Shown here piece after piece: positions 41,731 through 50,345 of a DNA stretch of 64,000 nt. The position numbers and the translations under genes were made by a program. The stretch is taken from positions 8,618,001 to 8,682,000 of the forward strand of contig NZ_CP034550.1 of assembly GCF_009498035.1 (NCBI RefSeq), written 5' to 3'. Numbering within the stretch: position 1 is the stretch's first letter; the number at the start of each line of letters is the position of its first letter. This DNA comes from Saccharothrix syringae (GTDB lineage: Bacteria > Actinomycetota > Actinomycetes > Mycobacteriales > Pseudonocardiaceae). Under the pieces are notes generated by a model, which was not told where the DNA came from, ran no database searches, and saw only the letters and a list, made by a program, of their open reading frames with translations.

Positions 41731-42366
41731 ATGAATGCCGAATTCCGCCGTCGCGTCGCGCTGGTCACCGGCGCCTGTTCGCAACTCGGCGGCGAGGTGG
41801 TGGAGGCGCTGGCCCGGCGCGGCGCGCTGGTGGCGGCCGTGGACGGCGACGGGCCGCGGCTGGCCGACCTGGTCGAGCGGCTGCGCGGCGAGGGGCTGCG
41901 CGTGGCCGGGCGGCAGATCGACGTGACGTCGGGCGAGGCCGTCGACGCGCTGGTGGACCAGGTGGAGCGGGAGTTCGGGGCGGTCGACGCGCTGGTCGCG
42001 GTGGCGGGCGCGCTGCGGCCCGGGCCCGCGCTGTCGATCAGCGACGAGGACTGGGCGCACAGCTTCCGGGTCAACGTGGACGGGGTGTTCAACGCGTCGC
42101 GGGCGGTGGGGGCGCGCATGGTGGCCCGGGGGCGCGGGACGATCGTGATGGTGCCCGCGCACGCGGTGGCGGTGCCCCGGTCGGGGGTGGCGGCTTACGC
42201 GGCCTCCCGGGCGGCGGCGGTGGCGTTCACCGAGTGCCTGGCCGTGGAGGTGGCGGCCCGGGGGGTGCACTGCGCGGTGGTGGCGCCCGCGGACGTGCGG
42301 CGGGTGGCGGACGAGGTGTGCTTCCTGCTCGGTGACGGTGAGCCGGCGGGCGCCGTGGGGGCTTGA
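41731..42366 (+). CDS. short-chain dehydrogenase-like protein, likely pseudoenzyme
   Basis: The 211-residue protein has a Rossmann fold with VALVTGACSQLGGEVV, LVAVAGALRPGP and FRVNVDGVFNA. The catalytic triad is broken: the YxxxK tyrosine is present but lysine is replaced by arginine (YAASRAA), and the catalytic Ser region reads VMVPAHAV with no serine. It is also about 40 residues shorter than usual at the C-terminus. It may bind a ligand without catalysis. The ATG at 41731 has GTGGGG before it. The gene is divergent from rpe and convergent with the LuxR gene. Confidence 0.78.
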   Translation: MNAEFRRRVALVTGACSQLGGEVVEALARRGALVAAVDGDGPRLADLVERLRGEGLRVAGRQIDVTSGEAVDALVDQVEREFGAVDALVAVAGALRPGPALSISDEDWAHSFRVNVDGVFNASRAVGARMVARGRGTIVMVPAHAVAVPRSGVAAYAASRAAAVAFTECLAVEVAARGVHCAVVAPADVRRVADEVCFLLGDGEPAGAVGA

Positions 42367-42512
42367 GGTTGTGGGGGCTGTCGGGGCTTGAGGCGTCCGG
42401 GCTGTGCAGGGGCCCCCGCCTGGGGGTGCCTGTTCTCGATCCTGCCGGCGGGGGACGACGTTCCGGGGCGGCGCGGGCGCGGTCTGCGGACAACCGCGGT
42501 CCCGGCCGCGGG

Positions 42513-45500
42513 TCAGACGGTCGAGGTCTCCTGCTGGTGCGTGAACCGGGCCAGTTCGACCCGCGAGCTGATGCCGAGCTTCTTGAAGATCCCCCGGAGG
42601 TGGTAGTTCACCGTGTGCGGGGACAGGTAGAGCTGCTTGGCCACCTGCCGGTTGGTCAGCCCGGCGCCGACCAAGCGCGCGATGTCGCGCTCCGGCCCGG
42701 ACAGCCGCTGCCAGCCCGCGCCGTCGCCCGGCTGGGCGTGCCCGGTGCGCCTGCGCAGCCGCGCGGCCTCGCCGTCCGCGCCCATCCGCTCGAAGACCCG
42801 CAGCGCCAGCGCGGTGTGGGAGGCGGCGCGGTCGGCGTGCCCGGTCTCGGCCAGCAGCACCGCCAGGTCCTCGTTGGCGTTGGCCTTCGCCCACGGGTGC
42901 ACGTGCCGCCCCGCCGCCGCCAGCAACCCGTCCACGTCGCGGTCCAGCAGCGCCCGCGCGTGGGCGGCGGCCACCGCCGCGGTCGGGAAGCCCGGGTTGT
43001 TCACGGCCAGCTCCTCGGCCGCGGCCACCACGTCGCCGGCCAGCTTGTCGTCGTCCACGGCCAGCGCGAGCCGGACCAGCCAGGCCGCCGCGCCCGGTTC
43101 CTCGATCAGCATGCGCCGGGTGGCACCGGGGTCGGCCAGGCGCTCGCGGACCTGCTCAGCCGCGCGGTCGTGACCGCCCTGAGCGTGCCCGAGCAGCAGC
43201 TCCACCCAGTCGTACTGGCCGGAGTGCAGCACCGCCTCCCCCGCGGCCAGGTCGGCCCGGTAGCGGCGCACGTGCTCGGCCGCCGCGGTGACCTCGCCCC
43301 GGTGCAGCGCCACCGTGGCCAGCACCGTGGAGGCGAGCGGCACCAGCAGCCGCAGGCCGCGGTCGCGGGCCGCGGCCAGGCCCTGCCGGGCCGCGACCTG
43401 GGCCTGCGCGAGCCTGCCCGCCTGGGTGAGCACGCGGGCGCGGGCGATCGTGCGGGCGGCGGGCGCGCCGGTGGTCACCGCGTCGTCCACGACGGCGCCG
43501 TCGCCGCGCACCAGGCGCTCGGCGTCGTCGAACTCGCCCAGCGCCGACAGCTTCAGCGCGAACGCCACCGACGACTGCGACTGCCACCACGCGGTGGGGC
43601 GGTCCAGCTCCCAGCGGGTGGACTCGCGGCCCCAGTACACGCCCTCGGCGAGGTTCCCGGCGCTCCACTCCAGGCACGAGTGCACGGTCGCGGCCATCAC
43701 CACGTCCGCGTCGCTGACCTCGCGGTCGCGGACGGTCAGCATGGACAGGGCGTGCGCGCCGGCGCGGGCACCGGTGGCGAAGTACAGCGACAGCAGCCGG
43801 CCCGCCTCGGCCAGCCGGCGCAGCGGGCCCGGCACGCCCGCCGTGATCCGCACCTGCTCGGTCTCGGCCACCGCGTCGGCCGGGCGGCCGTCGGCCAGCA
43901 GGATGCCCGCCAGCACGACGCGCAGCTCCGCGGCGGCGGCCGGGTCCAGGCGGGTGGTCAGGCTGTCCCGGGCCAGCGCGATGGCCGCGCCCAGGCGGCC
44001 GTTCGCGGCCAGGGCGCGGACGTCGCGCACGGCCGCCGCGCCCCGGGTGCTCTCCTCGATCTCGGTGGGGTCCGGGGGCGGGGCGGGAGCCGGGGGTTGG
44101 GTGAGGGTCGGGAGCTGGGTGTTCGGGGAGCGGGTGGGGGTCGGGAGCTTGGCGGGGTCCAGGAGCCGGGCGGGGCGCGGGGGCTGGACCTGGTCCGCGG
44201 GCTGGACCTGGTCCGGGGGCGCCGCAAGCGGCGGGGGCACGCCGGGGGCCGAGGGCACGCCAGGGGCCAGGGGCACGCCGGGGGTCGAGGGCGCTGCGGG
44301 GCTCGGAGGCTGGGCGGGGTCGGGGGCCCGGGCCGGGTCGGGGGCCCCGGTGAGGTCCAGGGGTCGGGCGGGGTTCGCGGCCGGCGGCACCGCCGCGTCG
44401 TGGCGCAGGGCGCGCAGCACCGGCTCGGGGATCGACGCGACCACCGCACGCCACACCAGTTCCGAGCCGAACTCCAGCCGCTCGCCGGTGGACACCACCA
44501 GGCCCGAGGCGATCACCTCGTCCACGGTCAGCAGCAGCGCGGCGGTGGTCTCGCCCATCATCGCGGCCGCCTCGTGCAGCGGGAACGACCGGCCGATCAC
44601 CGCGGCGACCCTCAGCAGCTGGGTGGCCTTGGCGGGCAGGGCCGCGACCCGGCCGCGCACCAGGTCGACCACCCGGGCCGGCAGCCGGGCGTCGCGCAGC
44701 CACGCCTCGTACCGCGCGTTCGGCCGGGCGTGGTGGGCCCGGGAGTCCTGCGGCAGGGGGTCGTGCACGCGGGGGTCGTGCCACTGGGAGGTGTGCAGCA
44801 GGGGGTCGTGCAGGAGGGCGTCGTGCAGGAGGGCGTCGTGCAGGAGGGGGTTGCGCAGGCGGGGGTCGCGCGGCCGGGTGTCGGGGCGCGGGGCGTCGGG
44901 CCGCGGCGCGTCGGGTGGCGGGGCGTCGCGCAGGCGGGCCACCCCGTCCCGCACGTCCAGCCGGTCCTCCTCGCGCAGGCCGGTGACCAGTTCGGCCACC
45001 AGGCGCGGGTCCCCGCCCGCCGCGGCGGCGAAGGCGGCCAGCTCCGGCGCCGGTTCGGCGCCGAGCACGTCCCGGACCACCCGCTCGACCGCGGCGGCGT
45101 CGACCGGGCCCAGGGGCAGCACCTCGCCGTGCTCGGGCAGGGCCCGGCGGACCGCGGCGCCCGCCTGGTGGCCGAACAGGGCCAGCAGGACGGTGACCGG
45201 GCGCTCGCGCACGTCGGCCAGCAGGGTGAGCAGGGCGGCGGGATCGGCGTGCGCGTGGTCGACGGCGAGCAGCGGGCGGGCGGGGGCGTCGAGTTCCAGG
45301 GTGCGGGCGACCTCGGCCGAGTTCGCCAGTTGCTCGCCGGGCACCAGGACGGCGAGGTAGCCGCGGTCGCGGGCCGCGTGGACCGCTTCTCCGAGCAGGA
45401 AGGTCTTGCCCGAGCACGGCGGGCCGTCGATGGCCAGCAGGCCACCCGGTGTGGACAGGAAGCGGAGAACCGAAGCCCATTCACGATCCCGGCCGTGCAA

Positions 45501-45515
45501 TTTCGACACAATCAA
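42513..45515 (-). CDS. giant LuxR-family ATPase regulator (LAL type) with low-complexity inserts
   Basis: The 1000-residue protein begins with an AAA/STAND ATPase (AIDGPPCSGKTFLLGEAV, Walker A near 32-39) and ends with a LuxR helix-turn-helix (ERDIARLVGAGLTNRQVAKQLYLSPHTVN). TPR-like helices fill the middle. Two inserts interrupt it: residues about 193-271 with LLHDA/LLHDP and PRPDA repeats, and 375-490, a Pro/Ala/Asp-rich run (APDPARAPDPAQPPSPA). Insert repeats arise from 15-base DNA units. Start TTG at 45515 is weak; GTG at 45509 is possible. It follows the flavoprotein by 30 bases on the same strand. Confidence 0.87.
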   Translation of the reverse strand: MIVSKLHGRDREWASVLRFLSTPGGLLAIDGPPCSGKTFLLGEAVHAARDRGYLAVLVPGEQLANSAEVARTLELDAPARPLLAVDHAHADPAALLTLLADVRERPVTVLLALFGHQAGAAVRRALPEHGEVLPLGPVDAAAVERVVRDVLGAEPAPELAAFAAAAGGDPRLVAELVTGLREEDRLDVRDGVARLRDAPPPDAPRPDAPRPDTRPRDPRLRNPLLHDALLHDALLHDPLLHTSQWHDPRVHDPLPQDSRAHHARPNARYEAWLRDARLPARVVDLVRGRVAALPAKATQLLRVAAVIGRSFPLHEAAAMMGETTAALLLTVDEVIASGLVVSTGERLEFGSELVWRAVVASIPEPVLRALRHDAAVPPAANPARPLDLTGAPDPARAPDPAQPPSPAAPSTPGVPLAPGVPSAPGVPPPLAAPPDQVQPADQVQPPRPARLLDPAKLPTPTRSPNTQLPTLTQPPAPAPPPDPTEIEESTRGAAAVRDVRALAANGRLGAAIALARDSLTTRLDPAAAAELRVVLAGILLADGRPADAVAETEQVRITAGVPGPLRRLAEAGRLLSLYFATGARAGAHALSMLTVRDREVSDADVVMAATVHSCLEWSAGNLAEGVYWGRESTRWELDRPTAWWQSQSSVAFALKLSALGEFDDAERLVRGDGAVVDDAVTTGAPAARTIARARVLTQAGRLAQAQVAARQGLAAARDRGLRLLVPLASTVLATVALHRGEVTAAAEHVRRYRADLAAGEAVLHSGQYDWVELLLGHAQGGHDRAAEQVRERLADPGATRRMLIEEPGAAAWLVRLALAVDDDKLAGDVVAAAEELAVNNPGFPTAAVAAAHARALLDRDVDGLLAAAGRHVHPWAKANANEDLAVLLAETGHADRAASHTALALRVFERMGADGEAARLRRRTGHAQPGDGAGWQRLSGPERDIARLVGAGLTNRQVAKQLYLSPHTVNYHLRGIFKKLGISSRVELARFTHQQETSTV

Positions 45516-45545
45516 GACTGCTACGCGTCTCGAGTGGCTGTCAAT

Positions 45546-46160
45546 TCATCGATCAGGCGTGTTACCGCCATTTTCGGTGAATGCGGCGAACGGCCCAACG
45601 CGCTCCAGTTCGCGCAGCACGGCAGGGGGATCCGGAACGAGCAGCACACCGGCGGAACGCAACACGTCCAGGTGACCGTCGAACGCGGGGTGCGCCGCGT
45701 GCTCGGCCGACACCTGCGGCATGACCACCACCGGGGCGCGGCGGCCCAGGCCCTCGCACAGGATGGTGAGGGCCTGGTTGTCGCCGATGCCCAGGGCCAG
45801 CTTCGCGATCGAGTTCGCCGTGGCGGGGGCGAAGGCGTACGCGTCGGGCACCGGGTGCGGTTTCGGCTCGGTGGGCAGGCGCGAGGTCCAGCGCACCGGC
45901 AGGTCGGTGGTCGCGGCGAGGGCGGGCAGGTCCGGTTCGAGCCAGCGGGCGACGGTCGGGGTGAGCGTGACGGCCAGCCGCCAGCCGCGTTCCGCCAGGG
46001 GGCGCGCGAGCCCGGCGACCAGCCACCGCTCGACCCCGCCCGCGGCGGACGCGACCAGGGCCAGGACCGGTCGGCGGGCCGACGCACCGGCCCCGGGCAG
46101 GCCAGCCCCGGGCAGGCCGGTTCCGGGCACGGCCGCCCCAGGTACACCGGCTCCGGTCAC
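45546..46160 (-). CDS. flavoprotein of the HFCD (CoaC-like) family
   Basis: The 204-residue protein has a Gly/Pro-rich N-terminal tail of GXP-like repeats, then VLALVASAAGGVERWL, AYAFAPATANSIAKLALGIGDN (compare PATANLIAK of CoaC) and VVVMPQVSAEH. The family binds FMN and decarboxylates cysteine-containing substrates, as in CoaC or peptide modification. Start GTG at 46160 is the longest; the functional start may be further in. It is followed after 30 bases by the LuxR gene, suggesting one operon. Confidence 0.72.
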   Translation of the reverse strand: MTGAGVPGAAVPGTGLPGAGLPGAGASARRPVLALVASAAGGVERWLVAGLARPLAERGWRLAVTLTPTVARWLEPDLPALAATTDLPVRWTSRLPTEPKPHPVPDAYAFAPATANSIAKLALGIGDNQALTILCEGLGRRAPVVVMPQVSAEHAAHPAFDGHLDVLRSAGVLLVPDPPAVLRELERVGPFAAFTENGGNTPDR

Positions 46161-46285
46161 GTCCGCCCCCGATCACACCGATCCAGACCACACCCGCCCG
46201 AAGCACACCTGCCCGAAGCACGCCCGCTCCGGGTCACCCCGGCCCGGAGCCGCGCCGCGCACGCCCCGGAGCACACCGCCCCGGG

Positions 46286-47710
46286 TCAGGCGGGCCGCCG
46301 CAGCAGGGCGCAGAACATCGCGTCCGTGCCGTGCCGGTGCGGCCACAGCTGCACCTGCGGCCCGTCGCCCAGCTCGGGCACGCCGGGGAAGAACTCGCGG
46401 GTGTCCAGCCGCTCCGCCCCGGTCCGCCGGGCCACGTCGGCGACCACGCCCACCGTCTCGGACAGGTGCGGCGAGCACACCACGTACGCCACCACCCCGC
46501 CGGGCCGCACCAGCTCCAGCGCGGCGGTCAGCAGCTCCCGCTGCAACCGCGCCAGCGGCGCCACGTCCGACGGCTGCCGCCGCCAGCGGGCCTCCGGTCG
46601 GCGCCGCAGCGCGCCCAGCCCGGTGCACGGCGCGTCGACCAGCACCCGGTCGAACGAGCCCGCGGGCAGGCCCGACTCGCGGCCGTCGGCGACGTGCACG
46701 GTGATCGGCAGGTCGCCGGCCGCCTTGCGGACCAGCTCCGCGCGGTGCGGCGCCTTCTCCACCGCGTCCAGCCCCGCGCCGGACAGCGCGGCGAGCGCGC
46801 CGAGCAGCACGGCCTTGCCGCCGGGACCCGCGCACAGGTCCAGCCAGCGCTCGTCCGACCCCTCCAGCGGCACCCGGGTCAGCGCCAGCGCGCACAGCTG
46901 GCTGCCCTCGTCCTGCACGGCCGCCAGCCGCTCCCGCACCGGCTCCAGGTCGCCGGGGTCGCCGCCCGCCTCCAGCCGCACCCCGTACGGCGAGTACGGG
47001 GCCGGCTCGCCGCCGGTCATGGCGGCCAGCTCGTCCGCGGTGACCTCGCCGGGCCGGGCGGCCAGGTGCACGGACGGGCGCGCGTCGTCGGCCACCAGCG
47101 CGTCCCGCAGCGGCTCGCCGCGGCTGCCCAGGGCCTCGGCGAACGCCTGCGCGATCCACCTCGGGTGGGCGTTGGCCATGGCCAGGTAGCCGATGGGGTC
47201 GGTGTCCTCGTCGGGCGCGACCTCCTCGACCCAGCCCTGCTCGTCCTGGCCGGTGACGCGGCGCAGCACGGCGTTGGCGAACCCGGCCGCGCCGGAGCCC
47301 AGCTCGGCGCGCACCAGGTCGACGGTCGAGGCGACCGCGGCGTGCGCCGGGACGCGGGTGCGCAGCAGCTGGTAGGCGCCGAGCCGCAGGGCGTCCAGCA
47401 CCGATCCGTCCACTTCGGACAGCGGGCGGTCGGAGCACGCGGTCAGCACGGCGTCCAGCAGGCCCCGGGCGCGCAGGGTGCCGTAGGCCAGCTCGGTGGC
47501 CAGGGCCGCGTCGCGGCCGGTGATGCGCCGCTCCCGCAGCAGGCCGGGCAGCACGAGGTTGGCGTAGGCGTCGCGCTGGCGCACCGCGCGCAGCGTGTCC
47601 AGGGCGGCCAGGCGCGCCGGGTCCTCCTGCGGGGGGCGCGCGGGACCGGTGCGGCGGCGCGGCGGGTGGGGCCCGCGGGGTCGCGAGGGCTTTGACGACC
47701 GCTGGGTCAT
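46286..47710 (-). CDS. rsmB: 16S rRNA (cytosine-967 C5) methyltransferase
   Basis: The 474-residue protein has an N-terminal NusB-like RNA-binding domain (residues 30-170) and a SAM methyltransferase domain with [33 protein letters not shown] and [10 protein letters not shown]. Both catalytic cysteines are present. It methylates 16S rRNA during ribosome assembly. The ATG overlaps the fmt TGA (ATGA). A basic, Pro/Arg-rich N-terminal 27 residues is typical of the actinobacterial form. Confidence 0.94.
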   Translation of the reverse strand: MTQRSSKPSRPRGPHPPRRRTGPARPPQEDPARLAALDTLRAVRQRDAYANLVLPGLLRERRITGRDAALATELAYGTLRARGLLDAVLTACSDRPLSEVDGSVLDALRLGAYQLLRTRVPAHAAVASTVDLVRAELGSGAAGFANAVLRRVTGQDEQGWVEEVAPDEDTDPIGYLAMANAHPRWIAQAFAEALGSRGEPLRDALVADDARPSVHLAARPGEVTADELAAMTGGEPAPYSPYGVRLEAGGDPGDLEPVRERLAAVQDEGSQLCALALTRVPLEGSDERWLDLCAGPGGKAVLLGALAALSGAGLDAVEKAPHRAELVRKAAGDLPITVHVADGRESGLPAGSFDRVLVDAPCTGLGALRRRPEARWRRQPSDVAPLARLQRELLTAALELVRPGGVVAYVVCSPHLSETVGVVADVARRTGAERLDTREFFPGVPELGDGPQVQLWPHRHGTDAMFCALLRRPA

Positions 47711-48636
47711 GAGATCCGCTCCCTCGCCTCGACGCGGACGCCGCGCGCCCAGTCCGTCGCCGGCATCCGCTTCTTGCCCTGCGCCTGCACCTCGCCCAGC
47801 TCGACCGGCTCGGTGGCCGTGCCGACGAGCACGCGCCTGCGCTCGACCCTGATCTCGCCGGGCGCCAGCTCGTGCTCGCCGTCGACCGGCCGCACCGGGC
47901 CGAGCTTGAGCCGCTCGCCGCGGAACTCGGCCCACGCGCCCGGGTCCGGGGTGACCGCGCGGGCGACCCGGTCCAGCGCGGCGGCGGGCATGCCGAAGTC
48001 CAGCCGCGCGTCGTCCACGGTCACCTTCGGCGCGTAGCTCACGCCCTCCTCGGGCTGCTCGACGGGCCGCAGCGTGCCGTCCGCGATGCCGTCCACAGTG
48101 GACAGCAGCAGCTTGGCGCCGGACTCGGCCAGGCGGGCCAGCAGGTCGCCGGCCGTGTCGCGCTCGCGCACCCGCTCGGTGACCACGCCGAACACCGGGC
48201 CCGCGTCCAGGGCCTTGACGATGCGGAACGTGGTCGCGCCGGTGATGTCGTCGCCGTGCCGCACGGCCGCCTGCACCGGCGCCGCGCCGCGCCACGCGGG
48301 CAGCACGGAGAAGTGCAGGTTCACCCACCCGTGGGTGGGGATGGCCAGGGCGGACTCGGGCAGCAGCGCGCCGTAGGCGACCACCGGGCACAGGTCGGGC
48401 CGCAGCTCGCGCAGCCTGGCCTGGAACGCCGGGTCACCCGCCTTGGGCGGGGTCAGCACCTCGACGCCGTGCTCCTCGGCCAGCGCCGCGACCGGCGACC
48501 GCTCGACCCGGCGACCGCGGCCGGCGGGCGCGTCGGGCCGGGTGACCACGGCCACCACCTCGTGCCGGTCGGACTCCAGCAGCGCCCGCAGCGACGGCAG
48601 GGCCGGCTCGGGCGTACCCGCGAACACCAAGCGCAT
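47707..48636 (-). CDS. fmt: methionyl-tRNA formyltransferase
   Basis: The 309-residue protein has [36 protein letters not shown] and the C-terminal OB-like domain. It formylates initiator Met-tRNA. It lies 130 bases downstream of def, the deformylase that later removes the formyl group, and overlaps rsmB by 4 bases. The 130 bases between them show nothing recognised. Confidence 0.96.
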   Translation of the reverse strand: MRLVFAGTPEPALPSLRALLESDRHEVVAVVTRPDAPAGRGRRVERSPVAALAEEHGVEVLTPPKAGDPAFQARLRELRPDLCPVVAYGALLPESALAIPTHGWVNLHFSVLPAWRGAAPVQAAVRHGDDITGATTFRIVKALDAGPVFGVVTERVRERDTAGDLLARLAESGAKLLLSTVDGIADGTLRPVEQPEEGVSYAPKVTVDDARLDFGMPAAALDRVARAVTPDPGAWAEFRGERLKLGPVRPVDGEHELAPGEIRVERRRVLVGTATEPVELGEVQAQGKKRMPATDWARGVRVEARERIS

Positions 48637-48766
48637 GTCAGGCTCCCCCGGACGGCACGGCTGGACTCCGGTGGGACGGCGGACTGGCTCGGTCGAACAC
48701 TCGCACTCCTCGCTCGGTGGCAGGGCGCAAGTCTAGGAGAGTCCGCCCGGGCCGGCTCGCGCCGAG

Positions 48767-49315
48767 CTAGTTGGCCCCGCCGAACAGCGGGTGCGGCGAC
48801 TGCTTGACCACCGGCACGGCGCCGTCGAACCACGGCTGCTGCCGGATCTCGCGCATCGCCTGCTTGCGGGTCTGCTCGTCCAGGCGGTCCAGGAACAGCA
48901 CGCCGTCCAGGTGGTCGGTCTCGTGCTGGATGCACCGCGCCAGCAGGTCGGTGCCCTCCACCTCGACCGGCTCGCCGTGCATGTTCCAGCCGCGCGCGAC
49001 GACCTGGCGGTGCCGGCGGCAGTCCCAGGACAGGCCGGGGATCGACAGGCAGCCCTCCTGGCCCTCCTGGTACTCCTCGCCGACCACCTCGAAGGTGGGG
49101 TTGACCAGGTGCCCGGCGAACCCGTCGCAGTGGTAGGTGAACACCCGCAGGCCCACGCCCAGCTGCGGCGCGGCGAGCCCGGCGCCGCCGGCGTCGGTCA
49201 TGGTGTCCCACAGGTCCTTGACCAGCTTGCGCAGTTCCGCGTCGAAGTCGGTCACCTCGACGGCGGGGCTGCGCAGCACCGGGTCGCCGAACAGCCGGAT
49301 CGGTTGGACGGTCAC
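48767..49315 (-). CDS. def: peptide deformylase
   Basis: The 182-residue protein has GLAAPQLGVGLRVF, EGCLSIPGL and QHETDHLDGVLF, the three metal-binding motifs. It removes the formyl group from nascent proteins. The GTG at 49315 is preferred because GAGGAG at 49321-49326 is then 5 bases away; the GTG at 49321 would overlap that site. Confidence 0.95.
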   Translation of the reverse strand: MTVQPIRLFGDPVLRSPAVEVTDFDAELRKLVKDLWDTMTDAGGAGLAAPQLGVGLRVFTYHCDGFAGHLVNPTFEVVGEEYQEGQEGCLSIPGLSWDCRRHRQVVARGWNMHGEPVEVEGTDLLARCIQHETDHLDGVLFLDRLDEQTRKQAMREIRQQPWFDGAVPVVKQSPHPLFGGAN

Positions 49316-49365
49316 GCGCACTCCTCGGGGCAGGGCCTGTGACCACCCAGTCTACGTAAGGGGGT

Positions 49366-49641
49366 TCAGTGCCCCGCGTCACCGCCGAGGAGCAGCACGG
49401 CCGCCGCGGCGGCGGCGAGGTGGCCGAGGAAGGCGGCGAGGTGGCCCAGGGAGCGGGCCGCCGCGGTGGTGAGCGCTCCGACCGCGGGTGCTTTGGCCGC
49501 TGGTGCTTTGGCTTCGGGCGCTTTGGCTTCGGGTGCTTTGGCCGTGGATGTTCTCACCGGGAATGCTTTTGACGCGGATGTTTCGACGTCAGGTGAATCC
49601 ACGGCGGGCACCTCGGTCCGGGTGGTGGCGATGGCGATCAT
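49366..49641 (-). CDS. small Ala/Lys/Pro-repeat protein with a hydrophobic C-terminus
   Basis: I do not recognise this 91-residue protein. It begins MIAIATTRTEVPAV, has a repeat of AKAPE/AKAPA units at residues 41-60, and ends in an alanine-rich hydrophobic run (LGHLAAAAAAVLLLGG) that could be one membrane helix. The ATG at 49641 has a strong GGAAGGAG site 7 bases upstream, which is the main reason to call it. It is divergent from the ECF sigma gene 126 bases away, so it may be part of that regulon. Confidence 0.5.
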   Translation of the reverse strand: MIAIATTRTEVPAVDSPDVETSASKAFPVRTSTAKAPEAKAPEAKAPAAKAPAVGALTTAAARSLGHLAAFLGHLAAAAAAVLLLGGDAGH

Positions 49642-49766
49642 GTCGTGCTCCTTCCGTCGCACGTCAGAGGACTTCTTCGGAGCGGGCGCCCCCGCTTTCG
49701 CCGGGTGCGGCGGGCCTCGGGGGAAGTTCGGGTGCAACGCCCCGGCCGGTTCGGCTACCTACAGAC

Positions 49767-50345
49767 ATGATCGGTGCGTCGACGAACCGGCCGGGGGCGC
49801 CGCCGTTACCCGGCACCGATGCGGACCTGTGGCGGCGCGGGGACCGGGCCGCCTTCGCCGCGCTGTTCGACCGGCACGCCGAGGCGGTGTGGAACCACGC
49901 CTACCGGCTGACCGCCTCGTGGTCGCTGGCCGAGGACCTGACCTCGGCCACGTTCCTGGCCGCGTGGCGGCGGCGGGCCGAGGTGACGCTGGTCCGCGAC
50001 AGCGCCCTGCCCTGGCTGTACGCGGTGGCGGGGAACCTGGCGCGCACCGAGTTCCGGCGGGCGGGTCGGTTCCGGCGGGCGTTGCAGCGGGCGTCCGACC
50101 CCGAGGTGGTGCCCGACCACGCCGAGAGCGTCATCGCGTCCGTGGACGACGACCGCGCGCTGCGGCGGGTCCTGGACGTGGTGGCCCGACTGCCCAGGGC
50201 CGAGCGGGAGGCGGTGGAGCTGTGCCTGCTGGGCGAGCTGTCCACCGCCGAGGCCGCGGAGGTGCTGGGGGTCGCCGAGGTGAGCGTGCGTTCGCGGATC
50301 TCCCGGGCCAGGGCCCGGCTGCGCGCCGCGGAGGAGGGACGATGA
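49767..50345 (+). CDS. ECF-type RNA polymerase sigma factor
   Basis: The 192-residue protein has sigma region 2 (AFAALFDRHAEAVWNHAYRL and SLAEDLTSATFLAAWRR) and region 4 (LPRAEREAVELCLLGELS then TAEAAEVLGVAEVSVRSRISRAR). No anti-sigma gene of ZAS type lies next to it, but the downstream gene, overlapping by 4 bases, encodes a single-pass membrane protein that may play that role. No ribosome site is visible before the ATG, so it may be translated from a leaderless message. The regulon is unknown. Confidence 0.9.
   Translation: MIGASTNRPGAPPLPGTDADLWRRGDRAAFAALFDRHAEAVWNHAYRLTASWSLAEDLTSATFLAAWRRRAEVTLVRDSALPWLYAVAGNLARTEFRRAGRFRRALQRASDPEVVPDHAESVIASVDDDRALRRVLDVVARLPRAEREAVELCLLGELSTAEAAEVLGVAEVSVRSRISRARARLRAAEEGR

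Noticed and set aside
45546..46160. Lanthipeptide or other peptide biosynthesis cluster because of the HFCD flavoprotein
   Set aside because: No precursor peptide, lanthionine synthetase or transporter is nearby.
46080..46160. Collagen-like protein from the GXP-rich N-terminus
   Set aside because: The repeat is short and precedes a normal flavoprotein domain; it is probably a start-site extension.
42363..47189. A 1608-codon plus-strand frame opposite the LuxR, flavoprotein and rsmB genes
   Set aside because: Low-complexity Arg/Gly/Gln translation with no domain; the minus-strand genes account for the region.
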